Assembly (NCBI GenBank): GCA_049297695.1 | Contig: JBAQUT010000020.1 | Span: 1-6,889, forward strand | Source: JACKLD01 sp049297695 | GTDB lineage: Bacteria; Pseudomonadota; Alphaproteobacteria; UBA2136; UBA6156 | DNA: 6,889 nucleotides | Direction: 5' to 3' | Shown: one piece after another, positions 1 through 5,890 of the stretch | Layout: each line of letters begins with the position of its first letter | How positions within the stretch are numbered: the stretch's first letter is position 1 | Translations under genes and position numbers: made by a program | The notes under the pieces: model-generated | Told to the model about the DNA's origin: nothing | Databases searched by the model: none | What the model saw: only the letters and a program-made list of their open reading frames with translations

Positions 1-312
1 GTGCAGGCTCGCACCGTGGCCGAGGCCGCACTGGACGACCTGAAAGCCGCTGATATTGTTTATATTAACCTAGATGGCAAAGCCAGCTTTGCCGACGGCA
101 TGCTGGTGGCCACCGCTACCTCCAGCCGCCACGCCGCCAGTTTGGCGGATACGGTGGAAGAAGCCCTCTGCAAACATAAATTCCCCATCCTCAGCATCCA
201 AGGCAAAAACGGTGGCGACTGGGTGCTGGTGGATGCCGGCGACATCGTGGTGCACATCTTCCAACCCGACGCCCGCAAGCTGTACAACCTTGAGAAACTG
301 TGGTCGTTTTAA
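1..312 (+). CDS. rsfS: Ribosomal silencing factor RsfS (5' end at window edge)
   Basis: RsfS (RsfS/YbeB/iojap family, DUF143) binds protein L14 of the large ribosomal subunit and blocks joining with the 30S subunit, lowering translation in stationary phase or starvation. The 103 visible residues carry the family pattern: an N-terminal helix ending in DDLKAADIVYINL, then the core containing GKASFADGM, SSRHAASLAD, GGDWVLVDAGDIVVHIF and a C-terminal YNLEKLW. The frame opens with GTG at base 1, so it is either complete with a GTG start or loses a few N-terminal residues; family members usually have 105-120 residues. The TAA stop lies 2 nt before the acetyltransferase start. In alphaproteobacteria it normally precedes rlmH, which here is displaced by 510 bp. 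Identity is secure; the exact start is not. Confidence 0.93.
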   Translation: MQARTVAEAALDDLKAADIVYINLDGKASFADGMLVATATSSRHAASLADTVEEALCKHKFPILSIQGKNGGDWVLVDAGDIVVHIFQPDARKLYNLEKLWSF

Positions 313-314
313 AC

Positions 315-824
315 ATGTCTTTCAGCATTCGCCAACTTACTGAAGCTGATTGGGAGATATATAAAGATATTCGCCTCAAATCTTTACAGTCAGACCCCAC
401 TTCTTTTTCATCAACGTATGAAACTGAATCTCAATTTTCCCAACATGATTGGCAAAAAGACTTACTCGCACCTACCAAAGCTATTTTTGGTCTTTTTGAC
501 AACAGACAACCTATCGGAATATCGTTTATTTCTATCCCTAAGAAAGATATTTCCCAATCTACGGCAAAACTCTTGGGCTCATGGATTGATAAAAAATATA
601 GAAATAAGGGTCTGTCAAACCTTTTGTATGACGCCCGCATTGAATGGGCCAAAAAGCACCCCACTGTTGAACGGCTTATTATAGCCCATTATGATTACAA
701 TATTGCTTCCAAAGCTTCTAACCAAAAACATGGCTTTGTCTTTACCCACAAAGAAACATATGAAGATGGTAAAACCGACCTATGGTACGAACTTTGGGTT
801 AAACCTAAACCTTTGGAACGTTGA
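315..824 (+). CDS. GNAT-family N-acetyltransferase, low-GC insertion between rsfS and rlmH
   Basis: The 169-residue protein has the GNAT fold pattern: N-terminal RQLTEADWEIYKDIRLKSL followed by DPTSF, a central beta region (about 55-90), and acetyl-CoA-binding motif A near residues 90-101 (SWIDKKYRNKGLS), where RNKGLS is the pyrophosphate-binding turn. Motif B follows (IAHYDYNIASKASNQKHGF, about 123-141), with the typical N..A...-HGF ending. The family transfers an acetyl group from acetyl-CoA to an amine; the substrate cannot be told from sequence. ATG 315 is chosen because the conserved N-terminus starts there; GTG 300 would overlap rsfS by 13 nt and add five residues. Sample stretches have about 33-37% GC against clearly GC-rich neighbours, and A/T-ending codons are common, which points to horizontal acquisition. 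The TGA stop shares its last base with the rlmH ATG, so translation is likely coupled. Confidence 0.86.
   Translation: MSFSIRQLTEADWEIYKDIRLKSLQSDPTSFSSTYETESQFSQHDWQKDLLAPTKAIFGLFDNRQPIGISFISIPKKDISQSTAKLLGSWIDKKYRNKGLSNLLYDARIEWAKKHPTVERLIIAHYDYNIASKASNQKHGFVFTHKETYEDGKTDLWYELWVKPKPLER
815..818 (+). promoter_or_regulatory. Weak ribosome-binding site of rlmH
   Basis: GGAA lies 5 nt before the rlmH ATG and inside the last codons of the acetyltransferase gene. It supports translation from 824 and coupling to the upstream reading frame. Confidence 0.45.
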
Positions 825-1321
825 TGCTCCTCCTCCCCACCGGCACCTGCAAAGACAAACACCTGCTAGCGTTGGAGGCCGATTACCTCAAGCGCCTCAA
901 AAAACCATGGCTGCTGGAAGTACGGGAACTGAAAGCCAGCAAAGCCGAAAACCCCGCTCAAGCCAAAGCCGAAGAAGCTGCAACCCAACTGGCCGCCCTC
1001 AAATCCCTCCCCGCAGGCACCTTGCCCGTGCTGTTGCACGAGCACAGTCCTGACCTGCGAAGCCCAAAGGGCGTAGCAGGCCCAAACCCCACCACCGAAG
1101 CCTTGGCCAAGCAGCTGCAAACATGGCTCAACAACGGCCAAACACCCGCGTTCTTCATCGGCGGGGCGGCGGGGTTTCATGAGAGCGTGTTGGCCGCCGT
1201 CCCCACCCGCCTGAGCCTGTCGCCCCTCACGTTCCCCCACCAGCTGTGTCGCGTCATGCTGGCCGAACAGGTGTATCGGGCGTACACGCTGGCCATCGGG
1301 CACCCGTATCATCGCCCCTAG
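824..1321 (+). CDS. rlmH: 23S rRNA (pseudouridine-1915-N3)-methyltransferase RlmH
   Basis: RlmH is a SPOUT-class (alpha/beta-knot) enzyme that uses S-adenosylmethionine to methylate N3 of pseudouridine 1915 in helix 69 of 23S rRNA, acting on the assembled 70S ribosome as a homodimer. The 165-residue product (E. coli RlmH has 155) shows CKDKHLLALEADYLKRL near the N-terminus, the knot loop FFIGGAAGF at 110-118, the LSLSPLTFPHQLCRVMLAEQ segment at 130-149, and the diagnostic C-terminus GHPYHRP. ATG 824 overlaps the preceding TGA by one base (TGATG). A weak ribosome-binding site, GGAA at 815-818, lies inside the end of the acetyltransferase gene. TTG 821 is an alternative start one codon upstream. 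The first residues (MLLLPTGTCK) are a little shorter than the common M-x-I-x-x-x-A-V-G-K-x-K form. Confidence 0.96.
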   Translation: MLLLPTGTCKDKHLLALEADYLKRLKKPWLLEVRELKASKAENPAQAKAEEAATQLAALKSLPAGTLPVLLHEHSPDLRSPKGVAGPNPTTEALAKQLQTWLNNGQTPAFFIGGAAGFHESVLAAVPTRLSLSPLTFPHQLCRVMLAEQVYRAYTLAIGHPYHRP

Positions 1322-1347
1322 GCATACGGCATGGCCTCGGCTAGAGT
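1319..1347 (+). promoter_or_regulatory. Possible promoter for a leaderless envC-like transcript
   Basis: TAGGCA (1319-1324, overlapping the rlmH stop) and TAGAGT (1342-1347) match the -35 and -10 consensus at four of six positions each, with a 17-nt spacer. The -10 hexamer ends 7 nt before ATG 1355, so transcription would begin at or next to the start codon. No ribosome-binding site precedes that ATG. The geometry matches the rppH start almost exactly, which raises its credibility, but the hexamers themselves are weak. Confidence 0.4.
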
Positions 1348-1354
1348 GCCGCCC

Positions 1355-2230
1355 ATGTTCCGCCTTGCAACCCTGTTTTTTGCATTTGCCTTTTCGGCCC
1401 ATGCCGCGCCCATGCCGCCCGCGTTGCACCAGCTGGAAACCTCCCTTGCTACCGCCCAAGCCAACCTTACAACTCTCAACACTACCATCCGCACCCAGCA
1501 GCGCGCCCAACGCATAACTTTGAACCGTCTTACCGCCAGCACCACCGCCATGCTCCGCTTGGCCTCATGGCCCAGCGGGCTGTTACAAACCCAAAGCATT
1601 GTGGCGGGGGGTATCCCCATCCCAGCGCTGCTTGCCAACACCCGAACAGCTTTGGCCCGCCAGCATGCCACGTTGGCAGGCCAAGTGTCCGAGTACCTTA
1701 CCCTCCGCACCCAAGCCACCACCAAATTACAGGAACTTTCAGCCCTGCAAACGACTCTGGCGGGCCAACGACAACGCCTGAATGCCCAACAACAACAAGC
1801 TTTACGATTAGCCGCGTTGGATGCCACCGCCCTTGCCAGCCGCTTGCAAGCCCCCAACTTGCCGCCTCCCGTAGGGTACACGCCCCCCGCCACAGCCACC
1901 CCCCGCTTGCACCCCGTGGCAGGGGCTTTTAAACCCACGGGCGATGGCGGAACCCTGTACGTCCCACTCCCCAACGCCCCCGTGGTGGCGGTGATGGAAG
2001 GCAAAATAGCTTTTGCAGGGCCGTTCCAAAACCTGGGCGGGCTGGTTATTACAGAAAGTGCGGGCGGCGTTTTCACCGTGTACGCAGGGCTTGGCACGTT
2101 GGTGGTGAATGAAGGCCAAGCCGTTCCCCTTGGCGCCCCGCTTGGTACCATGCCCGCCACCCACCCCACATTGTATGTAGAGGTTCGGCGCGGCGGACGG
2201 CCCCTTGCCTTGCAAGCAATGCAGAAATAA
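1355..2230 (+). CDS. envC: EnvC-like murein hydrolase activator (LytM/M23-domain, degenerate)
   Basis: EnvC-type proteins are periplasmic coiled-coil plus LytM-domain factors that activate peptidoglycan amidases during cell separation. The 291-residue product starts with a signal peptide (about residues 1-17, MFRLATLFFAFAFSAHA, cleavage likely after AHA). Next comes a long Gln/Ala/Leu-rich helical region with coiled-coil character (about 21-165), including the RLASWPSGLL stretch that EnvC homologues have at this place. A Pro-rich linker (about 166-185) follows, then a LytM domain (about 186-285) with GKIAFAGPFQNLGGLVI, VYAGLGTLVV, GQAVPLG and LYVEVRRGGRP. The zinc-binding His and Asp residues of active M23 peptidases (HxxxD and HxH) are absent, as in non-catalytic EnvC. 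ATG 1355 is preferred over ATG 1331 because the signal peptide begins there and the -10-like hexamer fits it. Its place before ctpA is the usual one in alphaproteobacteria. Confidence 0.86.
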   Translation: MFRLATLFFAFAFSAHAAPMPPALHQLETSLATAQANLTTLNTTIRTQQRAQRITLNRLTASTTAMLRLASWPSGLLQTQSIVAGGIPIPALLANTRTALARQHATLAGQVSEYLTLRTQATTKLQELSALQTTLAGQRQRLNAQQQQALRLAALDATALASRLQAPNLPPPVGYTPPATATPRLHPVAGAFKPTGDGGTLYVPLPNAPVVAVMEGKIAFAGPFQNLGGLVITESAGGVFTVYAGLGTLVVNEGQAVPLGAPLGTMPATHPTLYVEVRRGGRPLALQAMQK

Positions 2231-2242
2231 CCACCAGCTATC

Positions 2243-2271
2243 TTGCACATGGCACGGTTATCCCGTAACAA
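2243..2271 (+). promoter_or_regulatory. Weak candidate promoter upstream of ctpA
   Basis: TTGCAC (2243-2248) and TAACAA (2266-2271) are 17 nt apart in the 69-nt gap between the envC-like gene and ctpA. Each matches consensus at only three positions. A second TAACAA lies at 2280-2285, 15 nt before the ctpA ATG. A 6-bp inverted repeat (ACGGTT 2254-2259, AACCGT 2292-2297) spans the same gap. ctpA may instead be read through from upstream. Confidence 0.25.
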
Positions 2272-2299
2272 TGGCGGGCTAACAAGAACGGAACCGTCC

Positions 2300-3652
2300 A
2301 TGCGTCTTTTTCTCACTGCCGCCGCCCTCTCCCTTGCTTTTTCCAGTAGCGTATTTGCCGCCCCGCGGGTGGACCCTGCCGTGTACGAAAAGCTGGACGT
2401 GTTTGCCCACGTGCTGGAAAAAATCCGCACCAGCTACGTGGAAACCGTGACCGAAACCGAGGTGATTGAAAACGCCATCAACGGGATGCTGACGAGTTTA
2501 GACCCACACTCCAGCTACATGAAAACCGAGGAATTTAAAGGTTTGCAAGAGCAAACCCAAGGCGAGTTCGGCGGCTTGGGCATTGAAGTGACCATGGATG
2601 GTGGGTTGGTGAAAGTGGTAAGCCCCATTGAAGACACCCCCGCCGCACTGGCTGGCCTACAAAGCGGCGATTTGATTACCCGCATCGACGCCAAAGACGT
2701 GCAAGGCATCACCTTGAAAGACGCGGTCGACATGATGCGCGGCAAACCCGACACCCAAGTGAAACTTCTGGTGTTCCGCGAAAGCGAAAAACGCACCTTC
2801 CCCGTGACCCTCACCCGCGCCGTCATCAAAGTGAAGCCCGTCAAAGCCAAGTTGCTGGAAAGCGGCATCGGCTACCTGCGCATCACCGCCTTCAATGAGT
2901 ACACCGACAGCGCCCTGCAAGACCATTTTGCCACCTTGGTGAAAGACAACAAAGCCCCGCTGAATGGCTTGATTCTGGACCTCCGCAACAACCCTGGTGG
3001 TTTGCTCAACCAAGCTATTGCCGTGGCAGATGATTTTCTTGTGGGTGGCGAAGTTGTCAGCACCCGTGGCCGTATTGAAGGCCAAAACGCCCGTTATTCC
3101 GCACAGGGTGGCGATATCATGAACGGCAAACCCATCCTCGTGCTCATCAACGGCGGCAGCGCCAGCGCGGCCGAAATTGTGGCGGGTGCGTTGCAGGATA
3201 ACAAACGCGCTATCACGGTGGGTACCAAATCGTTCGGCAAAGGCAGCGTGCAAACGGTGTTCAACCTGCCGGGCGGCACGGGCATGCGTCTTACCACCGC
3301 GCTTTATTACACGCCTGCGGGCCGCAGCATCCAAGCCAAGGGGATTGAGCCAGACATCGAAATCAAAGCCCCCGCCATCAAAACCAAAAACGGTGATGAA
3401 TTTGATGAATCCATGCTGCCCACCGAAGCCGGTTTGCAAGGGCATATTACCACCGACACCACGGCGGAAGACAAAGCCGCCGCGGCCGAGCGTGTAAAAA
3501 ACCTGCCCGCCGCCCTGCAAACCCTTCCTCCGGCTAAGGATACCACCCCCACCACGCTGGGCACCGACGGCAAGCCCGACTTCCAACTCTCCCGCGCACT
3601 GGAGATGATGAAAGTTCTGCTGGTCAGCAAAGGGCCGATGGCTGGTAAGTAA
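2300..3652 (+). CDS. ctpA: Carboxy-terminal processing peptidase CtpA (S41 family, PDZ domain)
   Basis: CtpA is a periplasmic or secreted serine protease with a Ser-Lys dyad. It trims or degrades envelope proteins from the C-terminus; in other Gram-negatives CtpA degrades peptidoglycan hydrolases, which fits the neighbouring EnvC-like gene. The 450-residue product has a signal peptide (MRLFLTAAALSLAFSSSVFA, residues 1-20), an N-terminal helical part with LTSLDPHSSYM (64-74), and a PDZ domain (about 88-160, with GLGIEV and GLQSGDLITRID). The S41 core contains LILDLRNNPGGLL, NGGSASAAE with catalytic Ser289, and KSFGKGSVQ with catalytic Lys314 and Gln318. The 25-residue Ser-Lys spacing equals that of known CTPs. 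ATG 2300 is chosen because the signal peptide starts there; an in-frame TTG 2243 would add 19 residues that do not look like a leader. The Pro/Thr-rich C-terminus (about 410-440) is low complexity. A palindromic repeat starts right after the TAA. Confidence 0.96.
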   Translation: MRLFLTAAALSLAFSSSVFAAPRVDPAVYEKLDVFAHVLEKIRTSYVETVTETEVIENAINGMLTSLDPHSSYMKTEEFKGLQEQTQGEFGGLGIEVTMDGGLVKVVSPIEDTPAALAGLQSGDLITRIDAKDVQGITLKDAVDMMRGKPDTQVKLLVFRESEKRTFPVTLTRAVIKVKPVKAKLLESGIGYLRITAFNEYTDSALQDHFATLVKDNKAPLNGLILDLRNNPGGLLNQAIAVADDFLVGGEVVSTRGRIEGQNARYSAQGGDIMNGKPILVLINGGSASAAEIVAGALQDNKRAITVGTKSFGKGSVQTVFNLPGGTGMRLTTALYYTPAGRSIQAKGIEPDIEIKAPAIKTKNGDEFDESMLPTEAGLQGHITTDTTAEDKAAAAERVKNLPAALQTLPPAKDTTPTTLGTDGKPDFQLSRALEMMKVLLVSKGPMAGK

Positions 3653-3695
3653 CCCTCACGGCGTCATGCCCGCGCAGGCGGGCATCCAGGGCTTA
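3653..3695 (+). repeat. Palindromic repeat copy A with 8-bp hairpin, after ctpA
   Basis: This stretch begins at the base after the ctpA stop and contains ATGCCCGC (3666-3673), loop GCAG and GCGGGCAT (3678-3685), a perfect 8-bp stem. The 35-nt core 3661-3695 matches the minus strand of 6814-6848 at 28 of 35 positions by hand alignment. The outer blocks GCGTCAT and AGGGCTTA are identical. Its minus strand encodes the WMPACAGMT peptide, a known hallmark of dispersed proteobacterial palindromic repeats mis-translated as protein. No T-run follows, so it is not a typical intrinsic terminator, though the hairpin may protect the ctpA mRNA 3' end. Confidence 0.8.
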
Positions 3696-3712
3696 TGGAC
3701 AGAAAGAACATC

Positions 3713-4270
3713 ATGATTCCCACCTTCCACACCCAACGACTTATTCTCAAAGCACCCACAGAAGCCGATATCCCCGCGTACGAACGGCATATTATGAACT
3801 ACGAGATTGTCCGACACTTCAATGTGATTGTCCCATGGCCTTTCCCTGCAGGAGATATTGAAAATTATGTCAAAAATGAAATAATAGCCAAACAAGGGCA
3901 AGACGATTGGGTATGGGGCATCTTTCTCAACGAGAACCCCGACGAACTTATTGGCATTGTCCATCTCTGGCGCCCTGGTGAACCAGAAAACCGCGGCTTC
4001 TGGCTCAGCCAACACCATTGGGGAAAAGGCTACATGACCGAAGCCGTGAAGCCCATCATGGACTATGCGTTTGACCATTTGGGTTTCGATAAACTTGTCT
4101 TTTCCAACGCGACCCAAAACGCCCGTTCAAGTCGTGTCAAAGATAATACAGGGGCAATGTTTGTTCGTACCGAACCCGCCAAATACATAGATCCAGAACT
4201 TACAGAGCGTACTGTCTACGAACTCACCAAGTCCAACTGGCAAATTTTTAAAAAGGAACACCATGGCTAA
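3713..4270 (+). CDS. RimJ/RimL-type GNAT N-acetyltransferase
   Basis: The 185-residue protein has the RimJ/RimL-like pattern: TQRLILKAPTEADI at 7-20 (beta1-alpha1), IGIVHLWR at 80-87, then motif A FWLSQHHWGKGYMTEAV at 96-112 with the acetyl-CoA-binding GKGYMTEA. It continues with AFDHLGFDKLVFSNATQNARSSRV (119-142) and a TGAMFVRTEPA segment typical of the family. Members acetylate N-termini or small amines; the substrate here is unknown. ATG 3713 is preferred, with AGAAAGA at 3701-3707 as a weak ribosome-binding site. ATG 3695 would add MDRKNI, but that codon lies in the flanking repeat, whose other copy has ACG there. Parts of the gene (for example 3841-3900, about 33% GC) are much AT-richer than ctpA or yibQ, suggesting acquisition. 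Its end overlaps yibQ by 8 nt. Confidence 0.88.
   Translation: MIPTFHTQRLILKAPTEADIPAYERHIMNYEIVRHFNVIVPWPFPAGDIENYVKNEIIAKQGQDDWVWGIFLNENPDELIGIVHLWRPGEPENRGFWLSQHHWGKGYMTEAVKPIMDYAFDHLGFDKLVFSNATQNARSSRVKDNTGAMFVRTEPAKYIDPELTERTVYELTKSNWQIFKKEHHG
4253..4258 (+). promoter_or_regulatory. Ribosome-binding site of yibQ
   Basis: AAGGAA lies 4 nt before ATG 4263, inside the final codons of the acetyltransferase gene. It is one of the clearest Shine-Dalgarno sequences in the window and fixes the yibQ start, which overlaps the upstream stop (ATGGCTAA). Confidence 0.65.
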
Positions 4271-5288
4271 CACCCCCACCACCAACCTTCTCCCCGCCAT
4301 TGTGGCGGTGGCCATTGCCGCTGTGCTCAGTTTGGCCTTGGCTTTATACCTGCCCGTGTTACGGCGGGCCGAGGCGCCATCCATACCCGTAGAACACCCC
4401 CAACCCTTGCCCCCTCTCACCACCGAATTCCCCGAAACCACCGAGCCTCCCGCCCCTGTGGTGGTGCCAGAACCCGTGGGCGCTCCCAGCCCTACCGAAC
4501 AGACCGTCAGCAATACCGTACCCGAACCCCTCGCTATCTCTCCCACCGTGTTGCGTTATCAAACCAACGCCCAACCCGTTCCCACCGTCCCCCAAGGCCA
4601 CGCCACACTGGCCTTGGTGATCGATGATATGGGTGTGGACGTGCCCGCCACCGAAGACACCATGGCCCTGCTGCCCGCCCCTGTCACATTCGCCTTTTTG
4701 CCGTACGGAACATACAGCGCCCATCAAGCCCGCGCCGCCTATGCAAACGGCCACGAGATTTTGGTGCACATCCCCATGGAGCCACTTGCCACCAGCGCCA
4801 ACGGCCAAACCCCTCCCAACCCTGGCCCCCATGCGTTGCGTGTGGATGATTCTCCCGAAGTATGGAACACCAATCTGGCCGTCAATCTGAAACCGTTTTT
4901 AGATGTTGCCATTGGCGCCAACAACCATATGGGCAGCCGCTTTACCCAAAGCACCCAAGGCATGGCCGTAGTGCTGGCCCACCTTGCCAACCATGGCCTA
5001 CTGTTTTTGGATAGTTACACCACCGCCCGCACCGCCACCCGTGCGGCAGGTGCGGGGATGAACATCCCCCTGCTGCAACGGAACGTGTTTTTGGACGATA
5101 ACATTTCTCCCGCCGCCATTGAGGCCGAATTCAACCACGCCATCGCCTACGCCCGCAAACACGGCCACGCCATCGCCATTGGCCACCCCCACCCCGCCAC
5201 GCTGGCGGTGCTGGCCCGGCGATTGCCCACGTTGGAGCAAGAAGGCATTGCCCTTGTGCCTCTTACATACGATATATCAAAGTTTTAG
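4263..5288 (+). CDS. yibQ: YibQ-type divergent polysaccharide deacetylase family protein (DUF610)
   Basis: The 341-residue product has a short cytoplasmic N-terminus, one membrane segment (about 11-33, PAIVAVAIAAVLSLALALYL), a Pro/Thr/Glu-rich periplasmic linker (about 38-112) and a deacetylase-fold domain (about 115-335). Visible family motifs are LVIDDMG (118-124), EILVHIPMEP (165-174), NNHMGSRFT (220-228), LFLDS (247-251), RNVFLDD (273-279) and AIGHPHP (305-311). The Asp-Asp pair and the His of NNHMGSRF resemble metal ligands of the NodB-like superfamily, but enzymatic activity is not established for this divergent family. The linker would let the domain reach peptidoglycan. In alphaproteobacteria the gene commonly follows ctpA and precedes rppH; here an acetyltransferase gene separates it from ctpA. 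The last codons are AT-rich, unlike the body. Confidence 0.9.
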   Translation: MANTPTTNLLPAIVAVAIAAVLSLALALYLPVLRRAEAPSIPVEHPQPLPPLTTEFPETTEPPAPVVVPEPVGAPSPTEQTVSNTVPEPLAISPTVLRYQTNAQPVPTVPQGHATLALVIDDMGVDVPATEDTMALLPAPVTFAFLPYGTYSAHQARAAYANGHEILVHIPMEPLATSANGQTPPNPGPHALRVDDSPEVWNTNLAVNLKPFLDVAIGANNHMGSRFTQSTQGMAVVLAHLANHGLLFLDSYTTARTATRAAGAGMNIPLLQRNVFLDDNISPAAIEAEFNHAIAYARKHGHAIAIGHPHPATLAVLARRLPTLEQEGIALVPLTYDISKF

Positions 5289-5307
5289 CATTATCTTTCC
5301 AAAATCG

Positions 5308-5336
5308 TAGCCAGCGGCGGGGGCTTCCCCTATACT
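5308..5336 (+). promoter_or_regulatory. Candidate promoter for leaderless rppH transcript
   Basis: TATACT (5331-5336) matches the -10 consensus at five of six positions. TAGCCA (5308-5313), 17 nt upstream, matches the -35 consensus at four. The spacer holds a small GGGG-CTT-CCCC inverted repeat (5320-5330). The -10 ends 7 nt before ATG 5344, so the transcript would start at or beside the start codon. There is no ribosome-binding site before that ATG. Confidence 0.55.
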
Positions 5337-5343
5337 CCGCCCC

Positions 5344-5883
5344 ATGAACACTCCTTACCGCCGCCCGCGTGGCCATATGCAGGCGGATAACTCCAGCAGC
5401 GAGCAAACGCCCAAAGGGCGCCTGCGCCGCAACGTGGGCTTGGTGGTTACCGATGGCAAAGGTTTGGTTCTGGCAGGCCTGCGCTACCACAGCATGAACA
5501 ACGAAGAAGCGTGGCAACTGCCCCAAGGCGGCATTGATGGGCGGGAAAAACCCCTGAGCGCCGCCTACCGCGAACTGAAAGAAGAAACCGGCCTGCGCCC
5601 GCAACAGGTAGAGTTTGTGGCGGAACTGAAAGATTGGACCGAGTACTACCTGCCCGAAAGTTGGGCCAAAGGCCGCACCTTTGTGGGGCAAAAGCAAAAA
5701 TGGTTTTTGTTTCAATACTTGGGCGAGGGTTTACCCGACCTCGCCACCGCCAAACACCATGAATTTTCGGCCTTAAAGTGGGTAGAACCCGCATGGTTGC
5801 ACGCCCACGTGATCGACTTCCGCAAGCCTGTGTACGCAGCGGTGTTTGAAGGCTTTGCTGAACAGTTAAAGCAGCATGCTTAA
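5344..5883 (+). CDS. rppH: RNA pyrophosphohydrolase RppH (Nudix)
   Basis: RppH removes pyrophosphate from the 5' triphosphate end of mRNAs, giving the monophosphate that stimulates RNase E-type decay; related Nudix enzymes cleave dinucleoside polyphosphates. The 179-residue protein has RRNVGLVV (28-35), WQLPQGGI (57-64) and a complete Nudix box GX5EX7REUXEEXGU at residues 62-84, with metal-binding glutamates in RELKEE (76-81). It also has GQKQKWFLFQ (115-124), shared with E. coli RppH (176 residues), and a late W147. ATG 5344 gives a polar N-terminal tail of about 27 residues before the fold; ATG 5377 would shorten it by 11. The -10-like hexamer just upstream favours 5344. The gene ends 7 nt from the stop of the convergent methyltransferase gene. 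Its place after yibQ is conserved in alphaproteobacteria. Confidence 0.95.
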   Translation: MNTPYRRPRGHMQADNSSSEQTPKGRLRRNVGLVVTDGKGLVLAGLRYHSMNNEEAWQLPQGGIDGREKPLSAAYRELKEETGLRPQQVEFVAELKDWTEYYLPESWAKGRTFVGQKQKWFLFQYLGEGLPDLATAKHHEFSALKWVEPAWLHAHVIDFRKPVYAAVFEGFAEQLKQHA

Positions 5884-5890
5884 AGCCCCT

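Noticed and set aside
866..1510. 214-codon open frame on the - strand across rlmH
   Set aside because: It overlaps RlmH, whose product is certain, and shows only low-complexity Gly/Gln-rich translation.
1318..2430. Long open frame of 370 codons on the - strand across the envC-like gene and start of ctpA
   Set aside because: It is antisense to two well-supported genes, is Arg/Ala/Val-rich with no recognisable domain, and long antisense frames are expected in GC-rich DNA.
2657..3586. 309-codon open frame on the - strand inside ctpA
   Set aside because: It mirrors the S41 protease coding sequence; its Gly/His/Phe-rich composition is an antisense artefact.
3666..3685. Intrinsic terminator of ctpA
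   Set aside because: The hairpin is strong but no T-tract follows it, and the same hairpin recurs as a dispersed repeat; it may still stabilise mRNA ends.
3656..4117. 153-codon - strand frame ending in KPWMPACAGMTP
   Set aside because: The C-terminal peptide is the translated palindromic repeat, a known annotation artefact, and the rest is antisense to the acetyltransferase gene.
4359..4832. 157-codon - strand frame inside yibQ
   Set aside because: Gly-rich antisense shadow of the Pro-rich linker and deacetylase domain.
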